Source: Pseudoscleropodium purum
Taxonomy: Eukaryota > Streptophyta > Bryopsida > Hypnales > Brachytheciaceae
Reading direction: 5' to 3'
Assembly: GCA_963969395.1 (NCBI GenBank)
Contig: OZ017797.1
Coordinates: 40,734,001 to 40,798,000 of the forward strand
Length of the DNA: 64,000 nt
The notes under the pieces were generated by a model. The model had not been told where the DNA came from, made no database searches, and was given only the letters and a program-made list of their open reading frames with translations. Of the stretch, positions 37,010-48,545 are shown piece by piece. The translations under genes were made by a program, and so were the position numbers. Within the stretch, counting starts at the first letter, position 1. The number at the start of each line of letters is the position of its first letter.

Positions 37010-38407
37010 AACAAAAAGTGTTCTCACATAATTTCAAGTCCAATTTGAAGTGTCTGTAACTTTTGCATCCAATGTCTAAATTCAATAAAACTTGTTGGAA
37101 AATTACACTCTTTTCTAATTTGTGTTGTAAAATATTGAGATCAATCTATAATATGCTAATTTTTTGGAAGTCATTTCAAGTTCAAGGTTCAATTTGAATT
37201 CACCAAATTGCATTTTGATGGTAGCAACTTTAAGGGCTTTCAATAAAATTTGTTGGATTATATTTCCCTTGTAGTCTAGTTAGGTAGGAGGTTTTAAAGT
37301 GCATAGGCTCTAAAATCACCTACCTCTTCAAATGCACACTATTTGTATTTGTTGCTTTTTTATAGTCTTTAGCAATGTACAAACAATGTACATGTAAGGA
37401 GGTGGGTGATTTCGAAATCCTATGCCATTTCAACTTCAAAATTTCATCACTAATTCTACAAAGTTGCAAAGAATATGAAACAACTTGGGTTGGATGCCAA
37501 TTCCACTTATCTTTGAACAAAAATTTATTGAAAAATATTTCAAGATGTTTCACCTCTCCAAAATTCAATTTCAAGCCTTAAATGGTCAATTTATGGACCT
37601 CCTACCTTTACTGTGATAAAATTTTCTTGTCAATCTAAACTGCTTTTACTGTTTAGGAACAATTAGAAGTTCAAAATCTAAACATTCAACATCATATTTC
37701 TTCATACATTGTCTGATTCTAATAATTATTTGCAAGAAAATTGTACATATTGGTCTAGTTTGAATGGCTAAAATTTCAAGAAGTTATGAATGATTGTGAA
37801 GCATTTTAGAACAAGGTTCAACATGCATTTTGAACCTCATTCAACATTCAAAAAAATAAACCTCATTCTAAAATGCATATTTTTAGACATTTCAAAGTCA
37901 TTATACAAACACAATAGAGTTAGTTGTAAAAAGAACCCTCAATTTGAAACAAGGGTGTCAAAGGATAGTACAAAAAAAACACAACACCAAACTCCATTTG
38001 ACCTCAATTTTGGTGCTCCAAGGAATTTTGTCCCATGATTTTTCCAAAGTTCAACTCCTAGTCATACATTGTATATACTCTACAATTAATTCTAATGAGT
38101 CAATTGAATAATATTTTCTTCACCAATGTGTATATATATTGATTTGGAATCATTGAAAAGTTTTTTCATTTGAGTAGGTTTAGAAATTGAGTTTCACATC
38201 CAACTATATTTCTAGGAAAACTTCAGGAAATTTTTCAAAACTGACGCATTATTATCTTACAATCTGTGTGGCCAAATGACTCCAAAAGAATTAAAAATTT
38301 CTTGTCATATACAGCACTTACACTAGAAGATTGTACGGTTGAGATTCTTAACACTTCAAGAGCAATGATGTTTTTAAACCCCAAAAGGCTGGGCTTTTAG
38401 GGGTTAA
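37010..38407. repeat. diverged long repeat shared with 9635-10599
   Basis: Successive blocks (TTTTGCATC, AATAAAACTTGTTG, ATCAATC, GATGGTAGCAACTTTA, TTGTTGGATTATATTTCCC) appear in the same order and orientation as in the 9.6-10.6 kb element. Both right ends read GGGGTTAAGG (TTAA at 38404-38407). The left terminus is missing. The copy is longer because a 326-bp MITE sits inside it. Confidence 0.7.
37282..37607. mobile_element. 326-bp MITE with 11-bp perfect terminal inverted repeats
   Basis: AGGTAGGAGGT at 37282-37292 and ACCTCCTACCT at 37597-37607 are exact reverse complements. The related element at 9.6-10.6 kb lacks this insert and so gives the empty site (GTTTAGTTCTTGTAGT-like), which fixes the insertion as real. 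A clear target duplication cannot be read; TTA/TT is possible. The interior has no coding capacity. A diverged relative lies at 33460-33695. Confidence 0.75.
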
Positions 38408-38927
38408 GGTCTATGAACCATGGACTGATGATCAGATGCTTTGGGGGGACAGTCCTGCTCGAACCACCACCCCATTTTCTTAAAAATTCTAATGGTGATA
38501 AGACTCAACTTGATTTCCAAAAAGGTGGATCACTATTTTCAAGGAGAACCCTGGCAACGTAATGATATGCATTAATTTACATACCATAACAGTGGTCAAA
38601 GAATACACAAATCTTGGCCCACCAATCACCCTCCTCACCAACTGAACCCATCATGGCTGACCTAAATACACAATGCTTCAACATTGCAAATATCCACATC
38701 ACCTTCTCAAAATGCAAACAGCGTTATCACGAATGGTCTTTGAGGGGATCTGAACACCAGCCTCTCTGCAATTCGTCTTAACTTGGAAACGCCCACCCCT
38801 CAGAAACAGTGACAAAAGACTCGGGCACCTCATGTTAACCAACACCCCAAATCACAAGACTGATCTCAAACACACCAACCCGAAGCATCAAGCTTCACAA
38901 AATATGAGAGGTTTCGACTGATACTAA
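38408..38927 (-). other. 3' flank of the glucose-transporter gene
   Basis: Presumed 3' UTR and spacer of the minus-strand transporter. Composition is mixed and no other gene is seen. Confidence 0.45.
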
Positions 38928-41900
38928 CTACACAGCAGGGCTAAGCTCACGCTCAATGTCCTCCAATGACCGCCCCTTGGTTTCCACCACATTGACATTA
39001 ACATACGCAACTGCTGCCGCACAAACCGCAGAGAAGAAAAGGTACACAGTGCTCACGCCAAACCGTTGGACTACGCTCAAGAACAGCAGTCCAATGAAGA
39101 AGTTGCAAGCCTGTGGGAAGCAACCATCAGCTTCAACTGTATAGATGGCGACACTTTGAAAGCATTCAGGCATGTTAAACATTGTATACTTCCAAAGACC
39201 AAATTGAACGGCAGATAGACATGATAACTATTAGCAAAATCTCTCTAAATTCATAATTCCAATCAACGCATACCACTGCCCTCGAATACGATCACAGGAG
39301 CTTCCCAAGTGCAGCAAAAACCCAGAATCTAATAAGACCACTTCACACAAAATGCTCGCAAACAATGCCAAAAAACGGAGCAGAAGAATTAACCGTATAT
39401 ACTACCTCCCAATATGAAAACAGTGCATTTAAATAACAAGCTCCCAATCACCAACTCACAAGCATTACGTTGTGGCCAAAAAGTACTTCCAAACGAACAA
39501 GAAATTCCAAAGAAGACAAGGGAAATTGCACTGCTTACCCAGTGAACACCAAGAGAAACGGAAACAGCCTTGGCACGAATACGAGCACCAAAAATTTCAG
39601 GAAGTAATAGTGCGGGCACTGGTCCAGCGCCTAGAGAGAACGCCAAGACGTACCTGAAAACACCACACCACCATAATTTAGCACCAAGATACTGAAGTAG
39701 CGAGAGACTACAACTCAAGCTTTGGCTTCCAACACAATCAATCAGAAAATGTCTAACTGATATAATCAAGAAGCTCTCCATTAGAGCAAACCAAACACCG
39801 AAAGTGCGACAGCTTAAATGGCAGAAAATGAAAACTTACGCCACAGTTCCAAGAACAGCTAGTGTGCCAGAAAATGGTGCCAGTGCACTCCAGGACAGGG
39901 CCAGTGAAAGCACAAGCATAGAAATAGACTGCACGATCAACCACACTTTAGTGTACTTCACAACTTGGATAATACAATCAGATGGCATCTATCTCAAAGA
40001 TACCTGGGACCAAGCCCATCAAAATGACAAACCAGAACTCCGCACAACTTGTAGAACTAGATTCAAAACAACAATATCATCTTATTCTGCATACTCATTC
40101 TGCAGCAGAAGAATAAAACGCTTAATCTAAGAAAGAACTCAGCAAAGATGGCATGTTATGATGCAAGTGATCAAAAGTATAAGGGAAACAAGCAGATCAG
40201 GCAGAACAATAACAGTGAACTTCACAACAAAGGGTCTAACCATGCCAGCATAGCTCCCCATGAGCAGGCTCCTACGCCCTTGCTTGTCCATCAAAGATGA
40301 CGCCACTGTCGTGCCTGCAATGTAAAATCTCGAAACTGAGCGCTCAAATCTACAGAAAATACATGTCTATGCAAGCAATTCAGGGAGTATACACTAACCC
40401 CAGGACGTCCGAATGAAATACACTTCCGGACTGTGCAGAGCGAGTAACAAAAAAGGCAAGGAGCGAGTACAGAAAAGACTCAGATTCTTACCGATTACAT
40501 TTGCAGCGCCCACAAGTGCACTGGCCGCCACATCAGAAGTGATGCCAGCACTTCGGAAAACTTGCGTCGAGAAGTACACCACTGCATTGATTCCAGCAAA
40601 TTGCTGGAACAGAAACATCGCCATTCCAACGGTGACAACTGCTCACAAGCACCAGAGACTGAATACCGTACTCGTGATCATCGCAAGAACAGGAAAGATA
40701 ACTAGGGAGAGCTAAAATACAACGCCAGATTCCAGAATGAAGAGTCTTTCAATCATGGAGTGGAGACAGCAGGCCTGTGCCACTACCCTCCTCCGTGACA
40801 CCATGTAGAATGCATGCTATCATGGTTCTATGGCGACAAAGACCGCAATATTGGGGAGAAGACAACTCAATGTGACTGGAGTGCATCTGTCTTGCCTTTG
40901 CCATAAAAATAAAAACAAATTCAAACAAAATTCAAACGTGATCTAGATTACATTTCATGATGGGTCAATTGAAAGGCGACATTTCATGACCTATAGGATA
41001 ACTCTATTACACCTTAAAATTAGAATACTGAACATCTATGATTAATGGGGGTACAAAAAGCCTAACCATCAACATCAACTAACTCTTAACTAAATCATTC
41101 ATATCTTTCAAAATATTTGAGGGGAAAGCATGCAGATAACTAATGTAGATGATATTACTTGAAATTCTATTGTGGAAGGGTATAGCTAATAATAGAAACT
41201 TCCTAAACGTGTTCCAATGGTATGTTGTAAGGAGCTTCGCAAGTAATTAATTTCAATATTTACATTTATGGAAGCAGCCACTTTGGGCCTTTAGGCACTC
41301 AGGGCATTACCAATCGTATGCTGAAGCGAAATCAGTTAAGTGATTAGTGAAAACCTTAGTTCGGAACAGAAAGAAATTTTCAGATTTGCAGTCGGTCTCT
41401 GAAAAATGATCTCATCTACTGGAAAGAGAGACCTTCTGTATCTGAAAAAGATTGCTAAACAAGAGTTGAGACCTCGTTTCCAGATAAAGATGCAGACACC
41501 ATTTGCAATGCCCTTAAAAAGAGAAGAAAATCACAAGCTCCACAACCGTGAAATGAAAGCGAGAAGGCATACCTTTACGGTATCTCTTGCCAAACAGTTC
41601 GCCCCAACTAGCGTCCTGATTGTCACCTTTCACAGTTTCAACGCTACCGGCCTTCAATTCGGCCATGGAGCTTTCAACTTTACTCTTGCCCCAAAGTTTC
41701 CTTACTGCTGTTTCGGCGTCTGCAACCCTGCCTTGCTGCGTGCCCAACCGACACTTAGCCATCACGTTAGAGAGAAACACATTGTAGCAAACGCAGTATT
41801 GCAAGGGTAATTACAATGTAATTTTTGCAATAAAGCAGTATTGAATCCCATGACCACCTCCCAAAAAAACCCTCCTCAAAAAAGGATTAGTCAACATGTG

Positions 41901-44476
41901 AGTTTAACTGACCTTGTAAAGCCAGCGGGGACTCTCTGGGCAGTAAGTCATGCCCAGAGCCAGAAGGACAGCAGGAACTGTAGCCATGCCAAACATTGTC
42001 CGCCACCTGCAAGCTCACAACACGAGTTTTAAGTCAGGGTTCCTGTTTTGATCTGATCAAGAAAGCGCACGTATGAAACGCAGTGTAACCTTAGACTTGA
42101 CATTCTCATCATGTTGGTTCGCACCTTCTTCAAGGTATAATTTCCTTGAACATATTTTTCAAGTTCAGTTTTCTCTTCATTAGATGTACTGCAGATGCAA
42201 GGACCACTGTCGAAGAGACTCAACTTTTTTAAATTGAAGAATACTTTCAACTGACTTCGGTTATGATTAATTCAGTACCAAGCAGGGTTGCCACCCAAGG
42301 GAAGACCAGCAATCAGAGCCAACAGGATTCCAATGCAAATGAACAGCTGATTCAGTGTCCCCATGGTCCCTCGAATTTCAGTAGGCGAGACCTGCATAGA
42401 CCAAGGACCAAATCACCTGTAAATCTTGAGATACATCATGGGGATCTGAAGAATGCCCGAACCAAATAATCTCTTTCCTAGTCTTTAGGATTTTAAATAA
42501 AACATGAAGCATTCGAAGCTGCATCATTTGGTTGCATTCTTTAAATATCGAACATTGTAATCTCTGCCTCATTTAGCATGTAGACACCTCGCGTACACTG
42601 AGTTCTTGTGCGTAGAAGAGATAATGACTTTGCTCTTCCTACTCTGTGCAAATCGGTCTCAGAATTACCTCTGAAATGTAAAGGGGCACAACACCAGAAG
42701 AAACACCAATTCCAACACCGACCAAAATTCTCCCGACTACCATAGCCTCAAAATTGCTTGCTTTCGTACTGGTCCACCACAAACCCACAAACAAACCTCA
42801 GGAAATGGCACAATGAACCATAATTCCTATACAAGAAAGAATAAACTATGGATCCCGTTCGAGATATACAAGGATAAGATCAAGAAATACAAAAATACAG
42901 GCACACTATACTGCTAAAAAATAAAATTATCGGCCATTATGCGCAATAGGTTCAACTTTAAATAATTGCATTGAAGTCAACAACATAAACCAACACCTGA
43001 CAGAGGCTAAGTAGCAGACCTGAGAATCGTGCCAACAATAAGAGGCAGGGCGTCTAGCTGGAAGGTCCGCTTGCGGCCTAACTTATCTGCAAGAGCGCCT
43101 CCAGTGAAGGAACCCACCGTGGCACCCGCTAAGGTTGAGCTCACCACCCATCCTGAATAATTCACAACGAAAGATCTCAGTGCTGTGATTAATTCTTTCA
43201 TAGATTTTGCAAATCTCAACCAAAGCAATTCAGGACTACATACTACTACAGGCTGTGTGTTCAGCGTGTGCACTAGCGGAATCACACCACGGAACTGATC
43301 AATGTGATGGAATCAAATCACAAGGAGACTCCTCCACCGCCCTTCTTCTTTACACAGTCGCACTGTACCACGCAGGATGTGAAATCGCCAGCAAAAGCTT
43401 CTAACGAGACAATGGTACTAACAACAAGCGGCACCTTGCTTCACAGTATCTGCTGCAAAACCGAGGTCGCGAGACAGATATTCCAAAGCACCGTTGACCA
43501 CCCTGCCAAATCAGCACGCATAGGAGCTTCAGGAGATAATTCAAACCACGACTTTAACCACAACCACTCTGCGCATTAAGGAATGACTCATGAGAGACAA
43601 AATAGTCAAACTACAATCTTAGATGACCGATACAAAATATGTTTAGTAAAACTGTCCCTCTTCAGCTCGCAATAGGTAGAAGTGATCCAATAGGAATAAA
43701 ATACCCAAGATGGTAACCAAACAAGATGGCCCCAAGGCATGCGACTCCAACAGCCGGCAATACCATCCCAGTTGTGGCGGGATTAGCTGTTTTTGTGGCC
43801 ACGTCCCCAGAAAAGTCACCATCTGCCAATCATCAAGAGTGTAACACCAATTACTGGAGATTCAACAACACATATCATGAGCTGAATCGAACAGGTCACG
43901 AAGACCTGCACTTTTAAGTTACACCGACACGTACGACCACACATCAATAAATCTGGCACAAATGGGAGCGTGAGGTCTAAGCGAACGAAAAAGTGAAAAA
44001 AAGTGAAATGTTGGTGTGTCAATAGAATGGCACAGATTTCCAATGCAAACCTAGGTGCCTATAGCGATTCATTAGAAACCGCACAAACACCATGCTTAAA
44101 CGGACAGATCAGCAAGGGAAAATTCTCAATCCATCCAGTACACAACTGGGAGGAGCTATAGATTGACAAATTAGAGATGTCAGCATTCAGGAGAAGAACG
44201 CCTACCAGCAGCTTGAGCACGCACGCCAGGTGCCGCCCGCTTCTGGATCCGAGCGGCAAGGCCGAATCCAGCTTCCAAACCCATCCCCAGAACTTTGGCA
44301 GATGCCACAGAGTGCATCAGCGGATGTGTGCATCTAGCGCTTGCCAACACTTCACGCCGTCCAGCGCAACCTGCTAAACTTCGGGCATTCAAACTCCGCG
44401 CTGCAACTGTGCTACCCGCGGGGCATCCGGAAACCCATGCAGCCAAGAAGGGGGAAGGAGCCGCTGCGACCTGCAT
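38928..44476 (-). CDS. PGLCT: plastidic glucose transporter (pGlcT-type major facilitator)
   Basis: Thirteen exons: 44476-44206, 43822-43705, 43502-43435, 43152-43020, 42768-42669, 42391-42279, 42006-41913, 41735-41573, 40638-40492, 40314-40241, 39928-39840, 39653-39539, 39110-38928. Every junction is GT-AG and all phases close, giving 555 aa, close to known plant pGlcT. The first ~90 residues are Ala/Ser/Arg-rich and look like a plastid transit peptide. Sugar-porter motifs follow in order: [17 protein letters not shown] in helix 1, ADKLGRKR in loop 2-3, [16 protein letters not shown] before the central loop, [14 protein letters not shown] in helix 7, DKQGRRS in loop 8-9, [12 protein letters not shown], and [12 protein letters not shown] at the C-terminus. 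The protein should sit in the plastid inner envelope and export glucose from starch breakdown. Intron 8 (about 930 bp) is the longest. No break or missing residue seen. Confidence 0.96.
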
Positions 44477-45330
44477 GTCGTCTCACCTGAATCACTGATC
44501 GGCACTACTTCTGGTGTCAGTGAATTTCTGCACAAGCAACAGGACCAAAAAACGTAATAGCATCGCAAGCATTGGAGGCAGACCAAAAGTGCCATATAAA
44601 ACAACTGCACCTAAGAACTTCATAACATTCTACTACACGTAACATTCTACTCGATTCACCCCCACCCCCACCAGGCATGCAGGGAGTAAGATCAAATTAG
44701 GGGAAACCTAAACACCAGGTGCAGCAGAAAGGTAGAAGGAATTAGGAAAAAATTGAACACCCAACACTTTCTGCAAAGACGCTTTTTTGCCCTTGGAAAC
44801 TCTCGAGGGAGAAGCGGAGCGAGACGGATCTGGAAAACGAGAAGCAAAAAGCAGGAGGCGAAAAGAGAGAGAAGGCGGGGACGGGGAATGACAACGATCC
44901 AGCCCCAAGCTCAGGGAGGGTGGGAGATGGCAGCAAAGAAAAAGAAAGAAGAAAAAGGAAGCAGGAAGACGATTGCGAAGGGAAAATTTGGGACAAGGGA
45001 TGGCGCACCGAGGCGGGGGCTTCAGATACAAGCTCGACGAAGAGTGGACGCTGGCTTGTTTGCTGCTGCTGGCTGGGAATGGCGATGGCTCTAAGACACT
45101 CCGATGGAAGAGGCAAGGGAAGGGGTATCTGCATCATGACAGACGTGGTCAATCTTCAAATTACGAAGACTGCCAAGTTAACACTTCGTCTCTCTCACTC
45201 CAAGAGTCCAAGTTCTCTCTGACGACTCTTATCTCTTTAATTTCCTGCCATCTCAGGGAATATCCTAAGCTTAAGCTCTGGCCCTTGTGTCGAGGTCTGT
45301 ATTTCGGCATCAAACAAAATGTTCAAGTTC
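44477..45330 (-). promoter_or_regulatory. leader and promoter of the glucose-transporter gene
   Basis: GC-enriched DNA up to about 45.3 kb, with a purine-rich stretch (GAAGCAAAAAGCAGGAGGCG type) at 44.8-45.0 kb on the plus strand, i.e. polypyrimidine on the coding strand as in many plant 5' UTRs. An out-of-frame upstream ATG (44610) opens a frame that overlaps the main start, unless it is spliced out. Longer frames here (such as 45152-44742) are serine/proline/leucine-rich by composition and are not called as genes. Confidence 0.4.
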
Positions 45331-47230
45331 TAAATTAAATCTTGCTGATTGCTATTTTTTAGTATTCTCTCTGTTTAGGTGAATAATTAAGGTGAATAAT
45401 TCCTCAAGTAATAATATAGCCTTTGAATAGTTTCAAACAAATATTGGTCATTTTCTCATTTAAATTTCTAAGCAAGGGATCTATGGCAAAATTTGATTTT
45501 CTAGTTTTATAAGCAACCATTTTATAATTTTTTTTTAAATGTCACTTAGGTGGCTACATTCAAGTAAAGTTTTAAAGCACAATTGAGAAAAATCACTACC
45601 ATATTTTTGGGGGTGACATCAATGAGATAGTATTTCAATTTTTTCATTCTCTAGCTATCTGCGTTGTACAAAGTGTAAAAAAATGTAGCAATAATTGTGA
45701 ATAACAAAATCATGTGAGTGACAACTCAAAAAATCGCATAGAAATTGGACAAGACCTTTATTTTAAAGAATACCCTGAGCTATTGCATCTTTCTTCAAGT
45801 GTTAATGTAGTCAATGTACTTTGAAAAATAGGCCTAAGTTTTAGTAGTCAAAGAAGTGTAACTCTTCATAGGTTTATAGCAATATCTAAGAGAAATTTTC
45901 ACCATAGACTTCACATAAAATTGCACCCAAGATCCTTTAGCATAGTCTTAGTGTCAACTAGTTATTTTTTATGGGCAAAAAATAGTCAATATCCAAGTAC
46001 AAAGATGCTTCACTTTCACAATAGGGAAATAAGTGGAAAAGGTTGTTTTATAGCTAAGAATTGCTTTCACATTGCAACTCTATAGCCATGTGTGGTCTTT
46101 GGGTTAAAGCCTTGTCACCATGAAGCTTGCCCATTGGCTTGCAAGAATGGCAATTTTAACTCCAATAGCAAGGCAACATGTGTCCAAGATTAAAACATGT
46201 CACTACAAGATTTGAACCCCTTGCCTATTGTGCTCCATAATATAAGACCTCATCGCCAGTCATGGCCTTTGTAATTTGTTCACACCATAACGAACATTGC
46301 TTAATGTTTTTATGTTGGAGCTATGGTAGGAACCAACTATTCAATTACATTTTGAAGTTTGGCACCAAGCTTAGAAATACTTTTCTATTATTTTTAAAGC
46401 TTCCTCTCACCATCTACTAAATGTGAAGGATTGTACAAGTAGATATTGATGCTTTAATTTGTGTTTTTAATGGATGAACAATTGAAATTTGCAAGAGTGG
46501 GGCTTGGAGTTGTGTAAAGTGCATGATAATTAAAGATTTGTAGTATGAAACTTTGCTTTCACAAGTGTGTAGATTGGTGTCTAAAATGTTGTTTTAGCAC
46601 CCAATATACATTTATATGGCGCTAAGACGTAAACATGGGGGTCATGGCCTCATGGGATTCATGGCGATGCAATTCTTGTGCAAGTATAATAACACTAGTC
46701 GTTGTCTTGGAAGTGCCTTTAAAGCTATAGTTTAATCCAATATGCAAAAACTAGCTAGTTTCCAAAATTCTCTATTGTGAGTAATCCTTGTAGTCTTGTT
46801 AGGTCAAGAGTAATGAACTTTTAGTAATTGCATTGGTTTTTGTGCCTTGAGGCTTGTATTGAATTTTGTAAGTTGGTTTTTAATATTGAGAAGGTACATT
46901 ATTTAAATTAATGCATTAAAACAAAATTGAAGCCTAAAGAGGGCTATTTCAACCTTGTTCCCAAGTCGGGCTCTCTCCATAATTACCATATTCACATATG
47001 CATTTGACACCAAGTTTTATGTTAGAATGTTGGCAATTGTCTTAGTTTGTGCTAATTTTTTCTTTCTTACACTTGTCATTTTGACTTTGGCACCAATTTT
47101 CCTTCTGATGCTTTTTGTTTCATGACTTTCATTTATGATGTAGCCATGCTCATGGCACTTGTGCCCTTCCATGTTGTGATCAAACCAGAATGATGTTTTT
47201 ACTAAAAGCTCTATTAAGAGCACAATGGTA
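45331..47230. other. AT-rich intergenic DNA, no gene seen
   Basis: No supportable gene or RNA. It marks the left border of the retrotransposon cluster. Confidence 0.5.
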
Positions 47231-47485
47231 TATTGAGATTATAAAGTACTGTATGGGAGAAAGGCTTTACTTAGATGGTAGTAAGATACCATGCCACATG
47301 AGTGGGCTGAACATAAGGTACAAGCCTTTCCTAGTTATCCACAAACCTTATGGGATAACTAAATACAATGGGCTGCCTTTGACTACGAGCATTACCCAAT
47401 GGACTCTAACACTAACTAAGTGTCTAATGCTACTCCTACAACTGAATGTACATGGGCTACACTAATATGTACATAATCTTCAATA
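47231..47485 (-). mobile_element. LTR of Copia family B (3' copy)
   Basis: On the minus strand it starts TATTGAAG (a decayed TGTTGAAG) directly after a polypurine tract AAAGTGGGAG and ends CTCAATA. It aligns along its whole length with 59087-59343. 255 bp. Confidence 0.75.
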
Positions 47486-48089
47486 CTCCCACTTTGAGAG
47501 TGGGCAAAGGCTTGAAGGCCCATCTTCTCAATGAAGCTTTGGTGTTGTGGCTTCCCAAGGGCCTTGGTCAGCACATCAGCAACTACAGCTTGAGTAGGCA
47601 CATACTTGAGTTCAATCACCTCATCCTCCACTCGTTCACGAATGAAATGATGTCGCACATCAATGTGCTTCGTCCGAGAGTGATGGGTGGGATTCTTGGC
47701 GAAAGCAATGGCCCCTTGGTTGTCACACTAGATTGGTGTGCTCCCCTCTTGTGCAAGACCAACATCAGCCAAGAGTTGCCTTAGCCAAATGGCCTCCTTC
47801 GTGGCTTGGCTCATGGCCATGTACTCGGCCTCTGTTGTAGAAAGAGCTATGGTGGGCTGCCTCTTGGAATTCCATGAAATGGCACCCCGCCCAATCCGCA
47901 TCGCAAAACCCGTGCAAAGGCACTTGGGCACCTCCAAGTTGCAACTCCAAGCCAAGTATGCCTTGAAGGTATCTCATCACCCTCTTCACCGGTGCTCAAT
48001 GATTTGGGCCATACTTGGATATGTGTTGACTCACAACACTCACCAGGAATGCCAAATCAGGCTTGTGGCCACTGAGGCATACATCAAAC
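47486..48089 (-). pseudogene. Copia family B pol remnant (end of RT to RNase H)
   Basis: Minus-strand fragments in different frames encode, in order, KRVMRYLQG, FCDADWAG, ISWNSKRQPTIALSTTEAEY, EAIWLRQLLADVGL and HHFIRERVEDEVIELKYVPT with ADVLTKALGK: the RNase H domain and C-terminal connection of a Ty1/Copia polyprotein. A deletion after DADWAG removes the segment with the usual DRRSTTGY. The left (5') side is cut by another element's LTR at 48090. It cannot encode a working protein. Confidence 0.85.
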
Positions 48090-48545
48090 TATTGAGAAAA
48101 GAAACACTAAGCCAATATATTCTAATGAAGGGGGATTACAAAACAAGTGTGAGAAAGGGTAGTGAGCCGTTGCTAAGAGCTCTCCTCTTATACTACTACT
48201 TGGTGGCGTCTCAAGTGTCTTGCAAGTCCTTTCGAATGCCGCTTGTAAGCCACCTCTTGCCACCTCATGGACCACATGGCGGTCCGTCCTCATGCGGCCT
48301 TCCACGTGTCTAGACACGTGTCGGTCCATCTATCCTATGCCCTCCACGTGTCTTTGCCTACCACATGCAAGACACGTGGCGGTTCGCCAACATGCTTCCT
48401 TCCACGTGTCCTTGCCTATCCTATGCATGACATGTGGCGATCCTATATTGTTCTTGCTTTGGCTACAAACAACACCTATCCAACGTTAGCCCATACTACG
48501 AGCTTTCACAAACAATCCAAAGCATCCTACTCAATATCTTCAACA
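48090..48545 (-). mobile_element. LTR of Copia family A (3' copy)
   Basis: Reads TGTTGAAGATATTGAG at its start and ends TCTCAATA on the minus strand, 456 bp. The polypurine tract CAAAGTGGGAG lies immediately upstream (48546-48556). It contains several copies of an ACACGTG/CACGTGT motif (for example near 48303-48312, 48345, 48373 and 48404), which are G-box-like sites. It matches the LTR at 59508-59959 in opposite orientation. Confidence 0.85.

Noticed and set aside
44742..45152. 136-codon frame upstream of the glucose transporter on the minus strand
   Set aside because: Serine, leucine, proline and phenylalanine-rich by pyrimidine composition of the leader; not a supported gene.
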